DNA of 64,000 bases from Azospirillum ramasamyi (GCF_003233655.1 NZ_CP029829.1:1312978-1376977); one strand, 5' to 3'; counted from the stretch's first letter, positions 32,454 through 41,500 are shown. Notes: generated by a model not told the origin, from the sequence alone. Program-made: numbers and translations.

Positions 32454-33913
32454 GCCGCACCACCTTCCAGAACCCAGGTGTCCTTGGAGCCGCCGCCCTG
32501 GGACGAGTTGACGATCAGCGTGCCTTTCTTCAACGCCACGCGCGACAAGCCGCCGGGAAGGACCCAGGTGCTCTTGCCGGTGATGGCGAAGGGCCGCAGA
32601 TCGACGTGGCGCGGCTCGATGGCGTCGTCGCAGACGGTCGGGCAGACCGACAGGTCGACGACCGGCTGGCTGATGTAGTTGGACGGGTCGGCCAGCAGCT
32701 TGGCCCGGCAATCCTCCAGTTCCGCCTTGCTGGCGCGCGGACCGATGGTGATGCCGTAGCCGCCGGCCTCGCCCACCGGCTTCACCACCAGTTCGGCCAG
32801 ATTGTCCAGCGTGTATTGCAGGGCGTCCGGCTCGCGGCAGATGCGGGTGTCGACGTTGGGGATGATCGGATCCTGGTCCAGGTAGTATTTGATCATCCGC
32901 GGGACGTAGCAGTAGACCGCCTTGTCGTCGGCCACGCCGGTGCCGATGGCGTTCGCCAGCGCGACATTGCCCTTGCGGTAGGCCTCCAGGATGCCGGGCA
33001 CGCCCAGCAGGCTGTCGGGGTTGAAGGCCCGGGGATCAAGGAAGGCGTCGTCCAGCCGGCGGTAGATCGAGTGGACCGGGGCCAGACCGTTGGTCGTCTT
33101 CATGAAGACGCGGTCGTTGTCCACCACCAGATCGCGCCCCTCCACCAGCGGCACGCCCATCTCGCGCGCCAGGAAGATGTGCTCGAAATAGGCGGAGTTG
33201 TAGGTGCCCGGCGACAGCAGCACCACCTGCGGGTCGTCGACCGGCGCGATCTCCACCATCGCATCCAGCAGCTTGTGGCCGTAATTGTCGACCGGGCGGA
33301 TGCCGATGTCCTGCATCAGGTCGGGGAAGACCCGCTGCATCATGTGGCGGTTTTCCACGACGTAGGAGACGCCCGACGGCACGCGCCCATTGTCCTCCAG
33401 CACCCGGAAGGTGCCGTGGCGGTCGCGCACCAGATCGGTGCCCATGATGTGGATGTAGGTGTTGAAGGGAACGTCCAGCCCGATCATCTGCGGGCGGAAA
33501 TTGTGGTTCCCTTCGACCAGATCCCGCGGGATCACGCCGTCCTTCAGGATCTTCTGGTCGTGATAGATATCATGCAGGAACAGGTTGAGCGCGGCGACCC
33601 GCTGCGTGACGCCGGCCTCCAGATGCGACCATTCCGGCGCGGAGATCACCCGCGGGATGACGTCGAACGGAAGGATGCGGTCGACGGCGTCCTTGTCGGA
33701 ATAGACGATGAAGGTGATGCCGAGATTGTAAAGCTCCCGCTCCGCATCCTGCGCGCGTCGGCGCAGTTCATCGAAATCGAGTGCGGCCAGCCTTTGGCGG
33801 ATCAGCGCCGTATGTTCGGCCGGTAAATCCATGGCTCCGAACAGCTCGTCGAAGTACAGGCCAGGATTGTAGGATGACAAAAGGTCGGACGGTTTGCCCT
33901 CGGGTACGCTCAC
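32450..33913 (-). CDS. Circularly permuted type 2 ATP-grasp protein
   Basis: 487 residues from GTG 33913; the longer frame to 34099 has no better start. Conserved blocks of this family: YNPGLYFDELF, GITFIVYSDKDAVDRILPFD, DVPFNTYIHIMGTDLVRD, VLEDNGRVPSGVSYVVENR and the C-terminal SRVALKKGTLIVNSSQGGGS. ATP-grasp enzymes form amide bonds through acyl phosphates; the substrate here is unknown. It is the upstream partner of the alpha-E gene. The family normally also includes a transglutaminase-like protein, which is absent here. Confidence 0.85.
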   Translation of the reverse strand: MSVPEGKPSDLLSSYNPGLYFDELFGAMDLPAEHTALIRQRLAALDFDELRRRAQDAERELYNLGITFIVYSDKDAVDRILPFDVIPRVISAPEWSHLEAGVTQRVAALNLFLHDIYHDQKILKDGVIPRDLVEGNHNFRPQMIGLDVPFNTYIHIMGTDLVRDRHGTFRVLEDNGRVPSGVSYVVENRHMMQRVFPDLMQDIGIRPVDNYGHKLLDAMVEIAPVDDPQVVLLSPGTYNSAYFEHIFLAREMGVPLVEGRDLVVDNDRVFMKTTNGLAPVHSIYRRLDDAFLDPRAFNPDSLLGVPGILEAYRKGNVALANAIGTGVADDKAVYCYVPRMIKYYLDQDPIIPNVDTRICREPDALQYTLDNLAELVVKPVGEAGGYGITIGPRASKAELEDCRAKLLADPSNYISQPVVDLSVCPTVCDDAIEPRHVDLRPFAITGKSTWVLPGGLSRVALKKGTLIVNSSQGGGSKDTWVLEGGAA

Positions 33914-34120
33914 AGACTCCCCCGCGCTTGTATCTGACCGATCATCGCGGGCCGGGCGGCATCGCCCCGGCCATGTCGCATTGTGCAGGAAGTATGACCC
34001 ATCGCCGCGCGCTTTGAACAGGGCAAACGCATGCGGCGTTGTGCGACGCAATGACAAAGCAAGAATTCGGATGCAGAGGCGTCCGGAAATTAACGCCAAA
34101 GTGCCAATGGCGCGAAAGTG

Positions 34121-35290
34121 TTATCGTGCTTTGGTCGCGTCCGCCGCAGAATTGGGAGCGGCGGTATTGCCTGACTGGCCCCCGACGGCCGGCGCCGCCT
34201 GGGTTTCACGCAGCAGCACCATGGTGATGCGCCGGTTGCGCGGGCTGTTGGGCTGGTCGGCGACCAGCGGGTCGCGGTCGGCCTTGCCGACGACGTCCTG
34301 GATGCGCGCCGGATCGATGCCGCCGGCCAGCAGGGCGCGGCGGATGGCGTTCGCCCGCTCCGTCGACAGATCCCAGTTGTCGCGGCCGGACCCCGCCGGG
34401 AAAGGCGTGGAGTCGGTATGGCCGCTGATCGACAGCCTGTTGGGCAGCTTGGCCAGGGCCTTGGCCACCTGCTGCACCAGTTGGCGGGTCTGCGGATACA
34501 TCTGGCCGGAACCGCCGGGGAACATCGACACGCGGTCCTGATCGACGATCTGGATGCGCAGGCCTTCCGGCGTCTGGTCGATCATCAGGTTCTGGGCCAG
34601 CGGCTCCAACTCCGGCACCGACTGGATGGCCTGACGGATCTCGGTCACGGCCTGCTGGAACTGCCGGGCCTCCTTGGCCGCGCCCTGCAGGCTCTCCATA
34701 GCCTCCTTCACCCGCTCCCCGAAATCGGACAGCCTCTCGCCGGGCTTCTGGCCGGGAATGCCCAGCTGCCGGGCGAACTCCTCCATCCGCTTCTGGAATT
34801 CGGCGCGGGTCTCGTTCGGCTTCTGGTCGGCGACATCCGCATCCACCGCGGCGCCGTTGGCGGCGGCCTCGGCGCCGGACTGGCCGGGGCCGGTGCCCTG
34901 GCCGGGTCCGGCCGCGGACTCGGTCGGGTCGTCGGCGTCCTCGGTCTGCTGCGAGGAATAGCCGGGCGGGCCCGCCACCGGCACGTCGGCCGACATCGGC
35001 GAGCTGGGGGAGATCTGCGCGCCCGGCACGGTGATGGTCTTGCCGCCCAGCATGCCGCCGGAGCCCGATTGCTCCCGGCTGACCGAGACGGGCGAGAAAT
35101 AGTCAGCGATGCCCTTGCGCTGGTCGGACGTGGTGACGTTCAGCAGCCACAGCAGCAGGAAGAAGGCCATCATCGCGGTCACGAAGTCGGCATAGGCAAC
35201 CTTCCACGCGCCGCCATGGTGGCCGCCGTGCCCGCCCTTCTTCTTCTTGATGATGATCGGCCGCTCGTTGCCGCCGGAATTCCCGCTCAT
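34121..35290 (-). CDS. motB: MotB-type flagellar motor stator protein
   Basis: 389 residues. A cytoplasmic N-terminus rich in Lys/His (KKKKGGHGGHHGGAWKVAY) leads into one membrane helix with the proton-channel aspartate (AYADFVTAMMAFFLLLWLL). Next come a long low-complexity periplasmic linker and a C-terminal OmpA-like peptidoglycan-binding domain (LSISGHTDSTPFPAGSGRDN, RNRRITMVLL). The linker of about 140 residues is longer than in the enteric protein. No motA is adjacent on either side, so the partner must be elsewhere. Confidence 0.88.
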   Translation of the reverse strand: MSGNSGGNERPIIIKKKKGGHGGHHGGAWKVAYADFVTAMMAFFLLLWLLNVTTSDQRKGIADYFSPVSVSREQSGSGGMLGGKTITVPGAQISPSSPMSADVPVAGPPGYSSQQTEDADDPTESAAGPGQGTGPGQSGAEAAANGAAVDADVADQKPNETRAEFQKRMEEFARQLGIPGQKPGERLSDFGERVKEAMESLQGAAKEARQFQQAVTEIRQAIQSVPELEPLAQNLMIDQTPEGLRIQIVDQDRVSMFPGGSGQMYPQTRQLVQQVAKALAKLPNRLSISGHTDSTPFPAGSGRDNWDLSTERANAIRRALLAGGIDPARIQDVVGKADRDPLVADQPNSPRNRRITMVLLRETQAAPAVGGQSGNTAAPNSAADATKAR

Positions 35291-35582
35291 GCCCTGGCCG
35301 TGGCGAATGGTTGACGGCCCCGAGGCCGGTTTCCGCGCGCGGCGCCCCGATGGATGCCGCGACGAAAGCAGCGGCCGTCCGCTGCGGAAAAACCCTGACC
35401 GGGTTTGATTAAGATCCGTTTAACGACGTTGCGCACGGCGGGGATGCGGCTTGCGCCGGGTGGCGCGCTGGACTAATTCCCGGTATTTCCTACTTTGAGT
35501 GTCATCTTCGGCGGTTCCAACGCCGCCGGCGGTTGCCCAGCCCTGCCTGTCCCCTCCACTTTGGCCCGCATCACAGGACGTC

Positions 35583-36074
35583 ATGACCACCGAACAGCCG
35601 ATCGACCCCCTCGCGTTCCGTTCCGCCCTCGGCTGCTTCGCCACCGGGATCGCCGTCATCACCACCATCGCCCCCGACGGGTTGCCGCTGGGCGTCACGG
35701 TGAACTCCTTCTCCTCGGTGTCGCTCGATCCGCCGCTGGTGCAGTTCTGTCTGGGCCGGGCGGCGATGTCCTACGAAGCCTTCAACCTCGCGCCGCATTT
35801 CGCCGTCAACATCCTGGCCGCCGACCAGGAGGAGCTTTCGAACCGCTTCTCCCGCCGCGACCTGCAGGAGCGCTGGTCCGGTCTGGAGACCACCACCGGC
35901 CGCGGCGGCGTGCGCCTGCTGACCGGCTGCCTCGCGACGCTGGAATGCGACCGCGAGCATCTGCTGGACGGCGGCGACCACGTCATCGTGCTGGGCCGCG
36001 TGCGCAACCTGACCTCGCGCGAGGACGGCGACCCGCTGCTGTATTTCCGCGGCCGCTACGCCCGTCTGGGCTGA
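35583..36074 (+). CDS. Flavin reductase-like protein
   Basis: 163 residues from ATG 35583 (MTTEQPIDPLAFRSALG). The flavin-reductase-like split barrel shows CFATGIAVITTIAPDGLPLG, VNSFSSVSLDPPLVQFCLG and HVIVLGRVRNLTS. The family reduces FMN or FAD with NAD(P)H and often serves a two-component monooxygenase; no oxygenase gene adjoins. It is convergent with the small gene at 36087 (12 bp apart). Confidence 0.85.
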   Translation: MTTEQPIDPLAFRSALGCFATGIAVITTIAPDGLPLGVTVNSFSSVSLDPPLVQFCLGRAAMSYEAFNLAPHFAVNILAADQEELSNRFSRRDLQERWSGLETTTGRGGVRLLTGCLATLECDREHLLDGGDHVIVLGRVRNLTSREDGDPLLYFRGRYARLG

Positions 36075-36086
36075 GAGCGAAATCCC

Positions 36087-36371
36087 CTAGCCGGCCGCGC
36101 GGTGAAGGTCGCGGCCGGTCAGGTGAATGTTGGCGTCGGGATCGAGCGCGCGCGCCAGGATGCGCTGTTCGGTCGCCCGCTCGAACAGGGAGCGGTTCAT
36201 GCAGACCTGCTGAACCGCCTCCTCCGGCTTCGGCGTGTGGCCGACGATGCCCTGCAGGGTGCGGCGGGTGACGAAGACCCGGCCCAGATATTCCCCGACC
36301 TGCACCGGAAACTCCACGGCGTCTGCCTCCTCGTTCCAGAAGGGCTCGTCGGGAAACAGGAAAATGGGCAT
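36087..36371 (-). CDS. Small conserved protein (DUF1488-like)
   Basis: 94 residues. The pattern VEFPVQVGEYLGRVFVTRRTL then EEAVQQVCMNRSLFERATEQRI and a terminal IHLTGRDL recalls DUF1488 proteins, but the match is from memory and weak. There is no membrane segment or catalytic motif. It lies 21 bp downstream of the gene at 36393 on the same strand, probably co-transcribed. Confidence 0.4.
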   Translation of the reverse strand: MPIFLFPDEPFWNEEADAVEFPVQVGEYLGRVFVTRRTLQGIVGHTPKPEEAVQQVCMNRSLFERATEQRILARALDPDANIHLTGRDLHRAAG

Positions 36372-36392
36372 CGGGTCCTCGGCAGGCAGGGA

Positions 36393-37049
36393 TCACTTCA
36401 GGACGTAGGTGATATCATAGCCGCTGCGTTTGAAGCGCGTCTTCAGCAGCGTGCCGTCGGCCGCGAACCACAGGTCGCGTTCGACGTCGCCCTCGATGCG
36501 GTGATGGGCGGCCTCCACGGACTTTCCGCCGGCCTCGACCGGCCCGGCCCCGACCTTGCGCGCCGCGACCTTGTAGGGGGCGCCGTCGATGAGCGACAGA
36601 AGCTGCGTGTGCTTCAACACCTGCGGAGTCCACAGGGTCAGCGGCAGGGTGCCGGCGGGCTCCTGCCGGGTCTTGCCGTCCACCGTCAGGCGATAGCCGC
36701 CGGCGTCGCGCGCCATCTCGATCCTATGCGGCGTGCCGTCGTCGTCGGTGGTTGCGGTCATCGACTCCAGTACGCCGCCCTTCCACAGTTCCTCCCGCTT
36801 GTGGTCGTAGCGGAAGTTGATGAACAGCACCTTCACCCGCGTGGTGGCGGTGACGGTGACCTTGGTGCGCTCGCCCTGCGGTTCGATCTCCACCTGTTCG
36901 CTGCCGATGGGATCCTCGCTCATCAGGATCTGGTAGGTCAGCGTCCGGGCGCCGCCCTGTGCGGCGGCGGTGCCCGGCAGGCCGGTCAGCAGCCCAGCCG
37001 CCATCAGGGCAGCGGACAGGGTGGCGCATTTGCTGCGCGTCGTCGTCAT
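36393..37049 (-). CDS. Periplasmic DUF6134-like protein
   Basis: 218 residues. A signal peptide (CATLSAALMAAGLLTGLPGTAAA) is followed by a beta-rich domain: LTYQILMSEDPIGSEQVEI, VKVLFINFRYDHKREELWKG, and LPLTLWTPQVL. These blocks are typical of DUF6134, a family of periplasmic proteins with unknown role. It is upstream of the 36087 gene and 104 bp from the SCP2 gene; all three are on the minus strand. No catalytic residues are recognisable. Confidence 0.6.
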   Translation of the reverse strand: MTTTRSKCATLSAALMAAGLLTGLPGTAAAQGGARTLTYQILMSEDPIGSEQVEIEPQGERTKVTVTATTRVKVLFINFRYDHKREELWKGGVLESMTATTDDDGTPHRIEMARDAGGYRLTVDGKTRQEPAGTLPLTLWTPQVLKHTQLLSLIDGAPYKVAARKVGAGPVEAGGKSVEAAHHRIEGDVERDLWFAADGTLLKTRFKRSGYDITYVLK

Positions 37050-37153
37050 GTGTGTTTCCTCCCGGTTCGATGCGGTCGGCGGCTTTTGCGGCCGCTCTTA
37101 CCGGCGGTCAGTGACGACGACCGCCGGTATGGGTGCCGACCGCCAGGGCGGCA

Positions 37154-37456
37154 TCAATCGTCCAGCAGTTGCGCGAGCTTCATGGCGACGCCCATCGATC
37201 CTTCGACCTTCAGCTTGCCCATGGTGAAGGCCAGCATCGGGTTCAGCTTGCCGTTGATCAGCTTCTGCAGGTTTTCCGGCGAGATGCGGATGGTGCAGTC
37301 GGCTTCGGCATCCTCGCGGGTGATGGTGATCGGGTTGGCCCGGCCATCGACCCGGATCACCTCACCCTCCTTGCCCAGCAGGAAACGGACCGAAGCGTTG
37401 AGCGAGCGCAGATCGCCGCTGCGGCTGCGAAGTTCCTGCAGAATGTCGTCGACCAT
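37154..37456 (-). CDS. SCP2 sterol-binding domain protein
   Basis: 100 residues comprising a single SCP2 domain (INGKLNPMLAFTMGKLKVEG, then MGVAMKLAQLLDD). The family binds lipids or fatty acyl-CoA in a hydrophobic tunnel. Divergent from fadD, with the shared 158-bp region containing the LiuR-like site at 37515-37529, so a role in acyl-CoA handling under the same regulator is a reasonable inference. Confidence 0.82.
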   Translation of the reverse strand: MVDDILQELRSRSGDLRSLNASVRFLLGKEGEVIRVDGRANPITITREDAEADCTIRISPENLQKLINGKLNPMLAFTMGKLKVEGSMGVAMKLAQLLDD

Positions 37457-37514
37457 GAAAGCATGCCCTCAGGATTGTTCGTAGGACGGCCCTTGACAGT
37501 AGGCAAACATTACG

Positions 37515-37529
37515 TTTACGTCAACGTCA
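37515..37529. promoter_or_regulatory. Operator-like site between SCP2 and fadD
   Basis: The 15-mer TTTACGTCAACGTCA lies in the divergent SCP2-fadD region. Its reverse complement TGACGTTGACGTAAA matches 13 of 15 positions of a site at 39413-39427 before the MerR gene. Repeated ACGT cores are typical of sites reported for LiuR-like MerR regulators, as far as I recall. Confidence 0.6.
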
Positions 37530-37614
37530 TAACGAAAGCGTTTCAGACGCCCGCCGCCTTTCGATACCGGCTGTCAGGCGATCCGGAACGCGCCACCGCC
37601 AAGGGGAGCGAAAC

Positions 37615-39396
37615 ATGCCCGAGCCGCTTGCGCAGAGCGCCCACCCGACCGCCGCAATCTCCACTGCCACCGCAAACGAAGCAGCGAACGAAGCAGCGAA
37701 CGAAGCCGCTACCGATTCCGCACGGCCCTGGCTGGCGCATTATCCCAAGGGAATCGCCTGGAACCAGAGCTTCGCGCCGATGCCGCTGCACATGCTGTTC
37801 GAGGAAGCGGCCGGACGCTATGCCGACCGCCCCTGCCTCGACTTCCTGGGCCGCCGCTACACCTATGCCGAGGTGCTGGCCCTGGTGAACCGCGCCGCCC
37901 GCGGCTTCCAGGATCTGGGCGTCGGGCCGGGGGTGCGGGTGGGCTTGTGCCTGCCCAATTGCCCGACCTACGTCATCTCCTACTTCGCGGTGCTGAAGGC
38001 CGGCGGCACCGTGGTCAACTACAACCCGCTCTATGCCGAGCGCGAGTTGGAGCACCAGATCACCGACTCGCAGACCGAGATCATGGTGACGCTGGACCTC
38101 AAGCAGATCTATCCGCGCGTCGCGGCGATGCTGGACCGCACACCGCTGAAGCGGATCGTCGTCTGCCGCATGCCGACCATCCTGCCGGCGGTGAAGAGCG
38201 CGCTGTTCCGCGTGCTGAAGCGCAGCGAGATCGCCGCGGTGCCGCGCGACGGCCGTCACATCGATTTCGACGGCCTGCTGGCCAATGACGGCGCGCTGCG
38301 CCCGGTGCGCATCGACGGGCTGCGCGACATCGCCGTGCTGCAATACACCGGTGGCACCACCGGCGTGCCCAAGGGCGCGATGCTGACCCACCACAATCTG
38401 CTGTCCAATGCGCGTCAGGTGCAGGCCTGGTTCCCCACGGTGGCGCTCGGACAGGAGCGCATGCTCGCCGTGCTGCCCTTCTTCCATGTCTTCGCCATGA
38501 CCGTGGTGCTGAACATGGGGCTGGCCTGCGGGGCGGAGCTGATCATGCTGCCGCGTTTCGACACCGAGCAGGTGCTGAAGACCATCGCCAGGCGCAAGCC
38601 GACCCTCGTCCCCGGCGTGCCCACCATGTACAAGGCGCTGCTGGGCCACCCGCAGGTCGCCCGTTATCCGATGACCTCGATCCGCTACTGCATCTCCGGC
38701 GGCGCGCCGCTGCCGATGGAGTTGAAGCGGCAGTTCGAGTCGGCGACCGGCTGCGTCCTGATCGAAGGCTACGGCCTGTCGGAAGCCTCCCCGGTCTGCG
38801 CCGCCAATCCGCTGAACGGCGTCAACAAGGAGGGATCGATCGGCCTGCCGCTGCCCTGCATCACCATCGAAATCCGCGACCTGGAGGATCCGGCCCGCAA
38901 GCTCGGGATCGGTGAAAAGGGACAGGTCGCGATTGCCGGACCCAACGTCATGGCCGGCTACTGGGGCCGGGCGGAGGAGAGCGAACGCACCGTGGTCGAC
39001 GGCTTCCTGCTGACCGGCGATATCGGAACGATGGACGAGGACGGTTACGTCTTCCTGCTCGACCGGTTGAAGGATCTCATCATCTGCAGCGGCTACAACG
39101 TCTATCCGCGCATGATCGAGGAGGCGATCTACCAGCATCCCGACGTGATCGCCGCCTGCGTCATCGGCCTGCCGGACGATTACCGCGGCCAGACGCCGAA
39201 GGCCTTCGTGCAGTTGAAGCCGGGCGCGACCCTGACCGCGGAGGCCCTGCGCGACTTCCTGCGCGACAAGATCTCCCGCATCGAGATGCCGACCGCCATC
39301 GAGTTCCGCGCCGAGCTGCCCAAGACCGCCGTCGGCAAGCTGTCGAAGAAGGAACTGATCGCCGAGGCGCAGCAGGCCCTGACGAATGGAGGATGA
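37615..39396 (+). CDS. fadD: Long-chain acyl-CoA synthetase
   Basis: 593 residues, AMP-forming ligase. The ATP motif YTGGTTGVPKGAMLTHHN, the linker GYGLSEASP, the fatty-acyl-binding LTGDIGTMDEDGYVFLLDR and the catalytic Lys in the C-terminal GKLSKKELI are all present. It activates long-chain fatty acids to acyl-CoA before beta-oxidation. The N-terminus before the core has an in-frame repeat (NEAANEAANEAA, from a 12-bp repeat). It starts at ATG 37615 with a GGGGAG site. The MerR regulator follows 114 bp downstream. Confidence 0.92.
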   Translation: MPEPLAQSAHPTAAISTATANEAANEAANEAATDSARPWLAHYPKGIAWNQSFAPMPLHMLFEEAAGRYADRPCLDFLGRRYTYAEVLALVNRAARGFQDLGVGPGVRVGLCLPNCPTYVISYFAVLKAGGTVVNYNPLYAERELEHQITDSQTEIMVTLDLKQIYPRVAAMLDRTPLKRIVVCRMPTILPAVKSALFRVLKRSEIAAVPRDGRHIDFDGLLANDGALRPVRIDGLRDIAVLQYTGGTTGVPKGAMLTHHNLLSNARQVQAWFPTVALGQERMLAVLPFFHVFAMTVVLNMGLACGAELIMLPRFDTEQVLKTIARRKPTLVPGVPTMYKALLGHPQVARYPMTSIRYCISGGAPLPMELKRQFESATGCVLIEGYGLSEASPVCAANPLNGVNKEGSIGLPLPCITIEIRDLEDPARKLGIGEKGQVAIAGPNVMAGYWGRAEESERTVVDGFLLTGDIGTMDEDGYVFLLDRLKDLIICSGYNVYPRMIEEAIYQHPDVIAACVIGLPDDYRGQTPKAFVQLKPGATLTAEALRDFLRDKISRIEMPTAIEFRAELPKTAVGKLSKKELIAEAQQALTNGG

Positions 39397-39412
39397 CCCG
39401 AAGTCACCATCC

Positions 39413-39427
39413 TGACCTGGACGTAAA
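39413..39427. promoter_or_regulatory. Operator-like site upstream of the MerR gene
   Basis: TGACCTGGACGTAAA, matching 13 of 15 positions to the reverse complement of the site in front of fadD. It stands 83 bp before the MerR start, so the regulator could control both itself and the fadD/SCP2 region. Confidence 0.55.
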
Positions 39428-39510
39428 GGGAAGCCTTATCACGCGACGGCAGCTGTGCTACCAAACGTCGGGCGCATTGTGCCGGCCACGAACAAAAGGT
39501 CTTCCCAGGG

Positions 39511-39903
39511 ATGGAACAGCTCTACACGGTCAACCAGCTTGCGGAAGAGTTGGGCATCACGCCGCGGGCTCTTCGCTTCTACGAGGTCAAGGGATTGCTG
39601 GCGCCCAACCGTGTCGGCAACAACCGGGTCTATACGAAGCGCGACCGCGCCCGGCTGAAGCTGATCCTGCGCGGCAAGCGCCTGGGCTTCTCGCTGGCGG
39701 AGATCCGCGAATATCTCGACCTCTACAACGTCAATGGCGGAGTGGAGCAGCAGAAGAACCTGTTGAAGCGCGTGCAGAAGCGGCTGAAGGACCTCGCCCA
39801 GCAGCGCGAGGATCTGGAGGCCACCGTGCAGGAACTGCACGACATCGAGGTGCAGGTCACCAACACCCTGGCGGAGCTCAAGGCCGCCGCAAAGGACAGC
39901 TGA
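39511..39903 (+). CDS. MerR family transcriptional regulator (LiuR-like)
   Basis: 130 residues. An N-terminal winged helix-turn-helix (YTVNQLAEELGITPRALRFY, then EVKGLLAPNRVGNNRVY) precedes a C-terminal coiled coil (VQKRLKDLAQQREDLEATVQ). There is no metal-binding Cys set. The wing and the first helices resemble the LiuR group that controls leucine/isovalerate and fatty-acid genes. Its position after fadD and the shared 15-bp site support autoregulation and control of fadD and SCP2. The ligand is unknown. Confidence 0.78.
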   Translation: MEQLYTVNQLAEELGITPRALRFYEVKGLLAPNRVGNNRVYTKRDRARLKLILRGKRLGFSLAEIREYLDLYNVNGGVEQQKNLLKRVQKRLKDLAQQREDLEATVQELHDIEVQVTNTLAELKAAAKDS

Positions 39904-40018
39904 CCGGCCGGGCGCCCGACGCGCTCCGGTCGGCCCTGACGAGGGATCGGAGCATGAAGGGACAAGTTCGGCCGCATGCGGCAGACGACCTCCGCCCGGA
40001 TGATGCGGGGGAGCGGTC

Positions 40019-40546
40019 ATGAACCTGATCTTCCGCCTGCTTGCGGTTGCCGCCGCCGCCATCCTCTCCGCCCTGCGCGGCCGCCGCGCCGGGCTGCTGG
40101 AGCCGTCGGTGCTGCGCTTCCGGGTCTGGCCGACCGACCTGGACATCAACCTTCACATGACCAACGCGCGCTATTTCAGCGTGATGGATCTGGGGCGGAC
40201 CGACCTGATGATCCGTGTCGGGCTGGGGCCGGCGATCCTGCGCAACCGCTGGCAGCCGGTGCTGGGCGGCGCCACCATCCGCTACCGCCGCTCGCTGCGG
40301 CCCTTCCAGCGCTTCACGCTGGCCAGCCGCGTGCTGTGCTGGGACGACAGGTACATCTTCATCGAACACCGCATGGAAACGCGGCACGGGCTGGCGGCGC
40401 TGGCCGTCGTCCAAGGGGCTTTCGTCGGTGCCGGGGGCGTCATTCCGCCGTCCAAGGTGCTGGCGGAACTGGGCTCCACCGCCGCCTCCCCGCCGGTCCC
40501 CGATGCGGCCGCCGCCTTGCGCGGACAGAGCCTGACCGCCGCCTGA
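40019..40546 (+). CDS. Thioesterase (4HBT/THEM6-like)
   Basis: 175 residues. A hydrophobic N-terminal helix (LIFRLLAVAAAAILSAL) may anchor it to the membrane. The hotdog-fold core is RFRVWPTDLDINLHMTNARYF with Asp-x-Asn, then the RRSLRPFQRFTLASRVLCWDD strands. The W-T-D-x-D-x-N-x-H-M pattern is that of acyl-CoA thioesterases of the THEM6 group. It would hydrolyse acyl-CoA; the substrate length is unknown. It lies just before the etf fusion gene. Confidence 0.75.
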   Translation: MNLIFRLLAVAAAAILSALRGRRAGLLEPSVLRFRVWPTDLDINLHMTNARYFSVMDLGRTDLMIRVGLGPAILRNRWQPVLGGATIRYRRSLRPFQRFTLASRVLCWDDRYIFIEHRMETRHGLAALAVVQGAFVGAGGVIPPSKVLAELGSTAASPPVPDAAAALRGQSLTAA

Positions 40547-40585
40547 ATAAAAACAAGAACACCGTCCGAGAGGAGACACGCCATC

Positions 40586-41500
40586 ATGAAGCTGCTGGTG
40601 CCCGTCAAGCGGGTGGTCGACTACAACGTGAAGATCCGCGTCAAGGCGGATGGCAGCGGCGTCGAGACCGCCAACGTGAAGATGAGCATGAACCCCTTCG
40701 ACGAGATCGCCGTCGAGGAGGCTGTCCGTCTGAAGGAAGCCGGCACGGCGAGCGAGATCGTCGTGGTGTCCATCGGCCCGGCCCAGGCGCAGGAAACGCT
40801 GCGCACCGCTCTCGCCATGGGTGCCGACCGCGCCATCCTGGTGCAGACCGACGTGACCACCGAGCCGCTGGCCGTCGCCAAGGTGCTGAAGGCCCTGGTC
40901 GAGAAGGAGGCGCCGGGACTGGTGATCCTCGGCAAGCAGGCGATCGACGACGACTGCAACCAGACCGGCCAGATGCTGGCGGCGCTGCTCGGCTGGGGCC
41001 AGGGCACCTTCGCCTCGAAGGTCGTGGCCGGTGACGGCACGGTCGCGGTGACGCGGGAGATCGACGGCGGTCTGGAGACGGTGGAGCTGAAGCTGCCGGC
41101 GGTGGTCACCGCCGACCTGCGCCTCAACGAGCCGCGCTACGCCTCGCTGCCCAACATCATGAAGGCGAAGAAGAAGCCGCTGGAGACCATCACCCCGGAC
41201 AGCCTGGGTGTCGACGTCGCCCCGCGCCTGACCACACTGAAGGTGACCGAGCCGCCGAAGCGTCAGGCCGGCTTCGTGCCGAACGACTATCAGGTCGGCC
41301 AGACCGGCAAGATCGTCGCGCCCGACCTCTATGTCGCCGTCGGCATCTCCGGCGCCATCCAGCATCCGGCCGGCATGAAGGACAGCAAGGTCATCGTCGC
41401 CATCAACAAGGACGAGGAGGCGCCGATCTTCCAGGTCGCCGACTACGGCCTCGTCGCCGACCTGTTCAAGGCCCTGCCGGAACTGCAGCAGGCGCTGTGA
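40586..41500 (+). CDS. etfB'-'etfA: Hybrid gene: 5' part of etfB fused in frame to 3' part of etfA
   Basis: 304 residues that read without interruption but belong to two proteins. Residues 1-229 are EtfB ([20 protein letters not shown], then [20 protein letters not shown], ending ...TEPPKRQAG). From residue 230 ([17 protein letters not shown]) to the end it is the C-terminal 75 residues of EtfA, including the FAD-site pattern [13 protein letters not shown] and [15 protein letters not shown]. The join is at a GCCGGC at 41267-41272. The last ~20 residues of EtfB, the intergenic region and about 235 residues of EtfA are missing. A working ETF needs both subunits, so this is either a true deletion (perhaps with another ETF elsewhere) or an assembly collapse. 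Confidence 0.85.
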   Translation: MKLLVPVKRVVDYNVKIRVKADGSGVETANVKMSMNPFDEIAVEEAVRLKEAGTASEIVVVSIGPAQAQETLRTALAMGADRAILVQTDVTTEPLAVAKVLKALVEKEAPGLVILGKQAIDDDCNQTGQMLAALLGWGQGTFASKVVAGDGTVAVTREIDGGLETVELKLPAVVTADLRLNEPRYASLPNIMKAKKKPLETITPDSLGVDVAPRLTTLKVTEPPKRQAGFVPNDYQVGQTGKIVAPDLYVAVGISGAIQHPAGMKDSKVIVAINKDEEAPIFQVADYGLVADLFKALPELQQAL

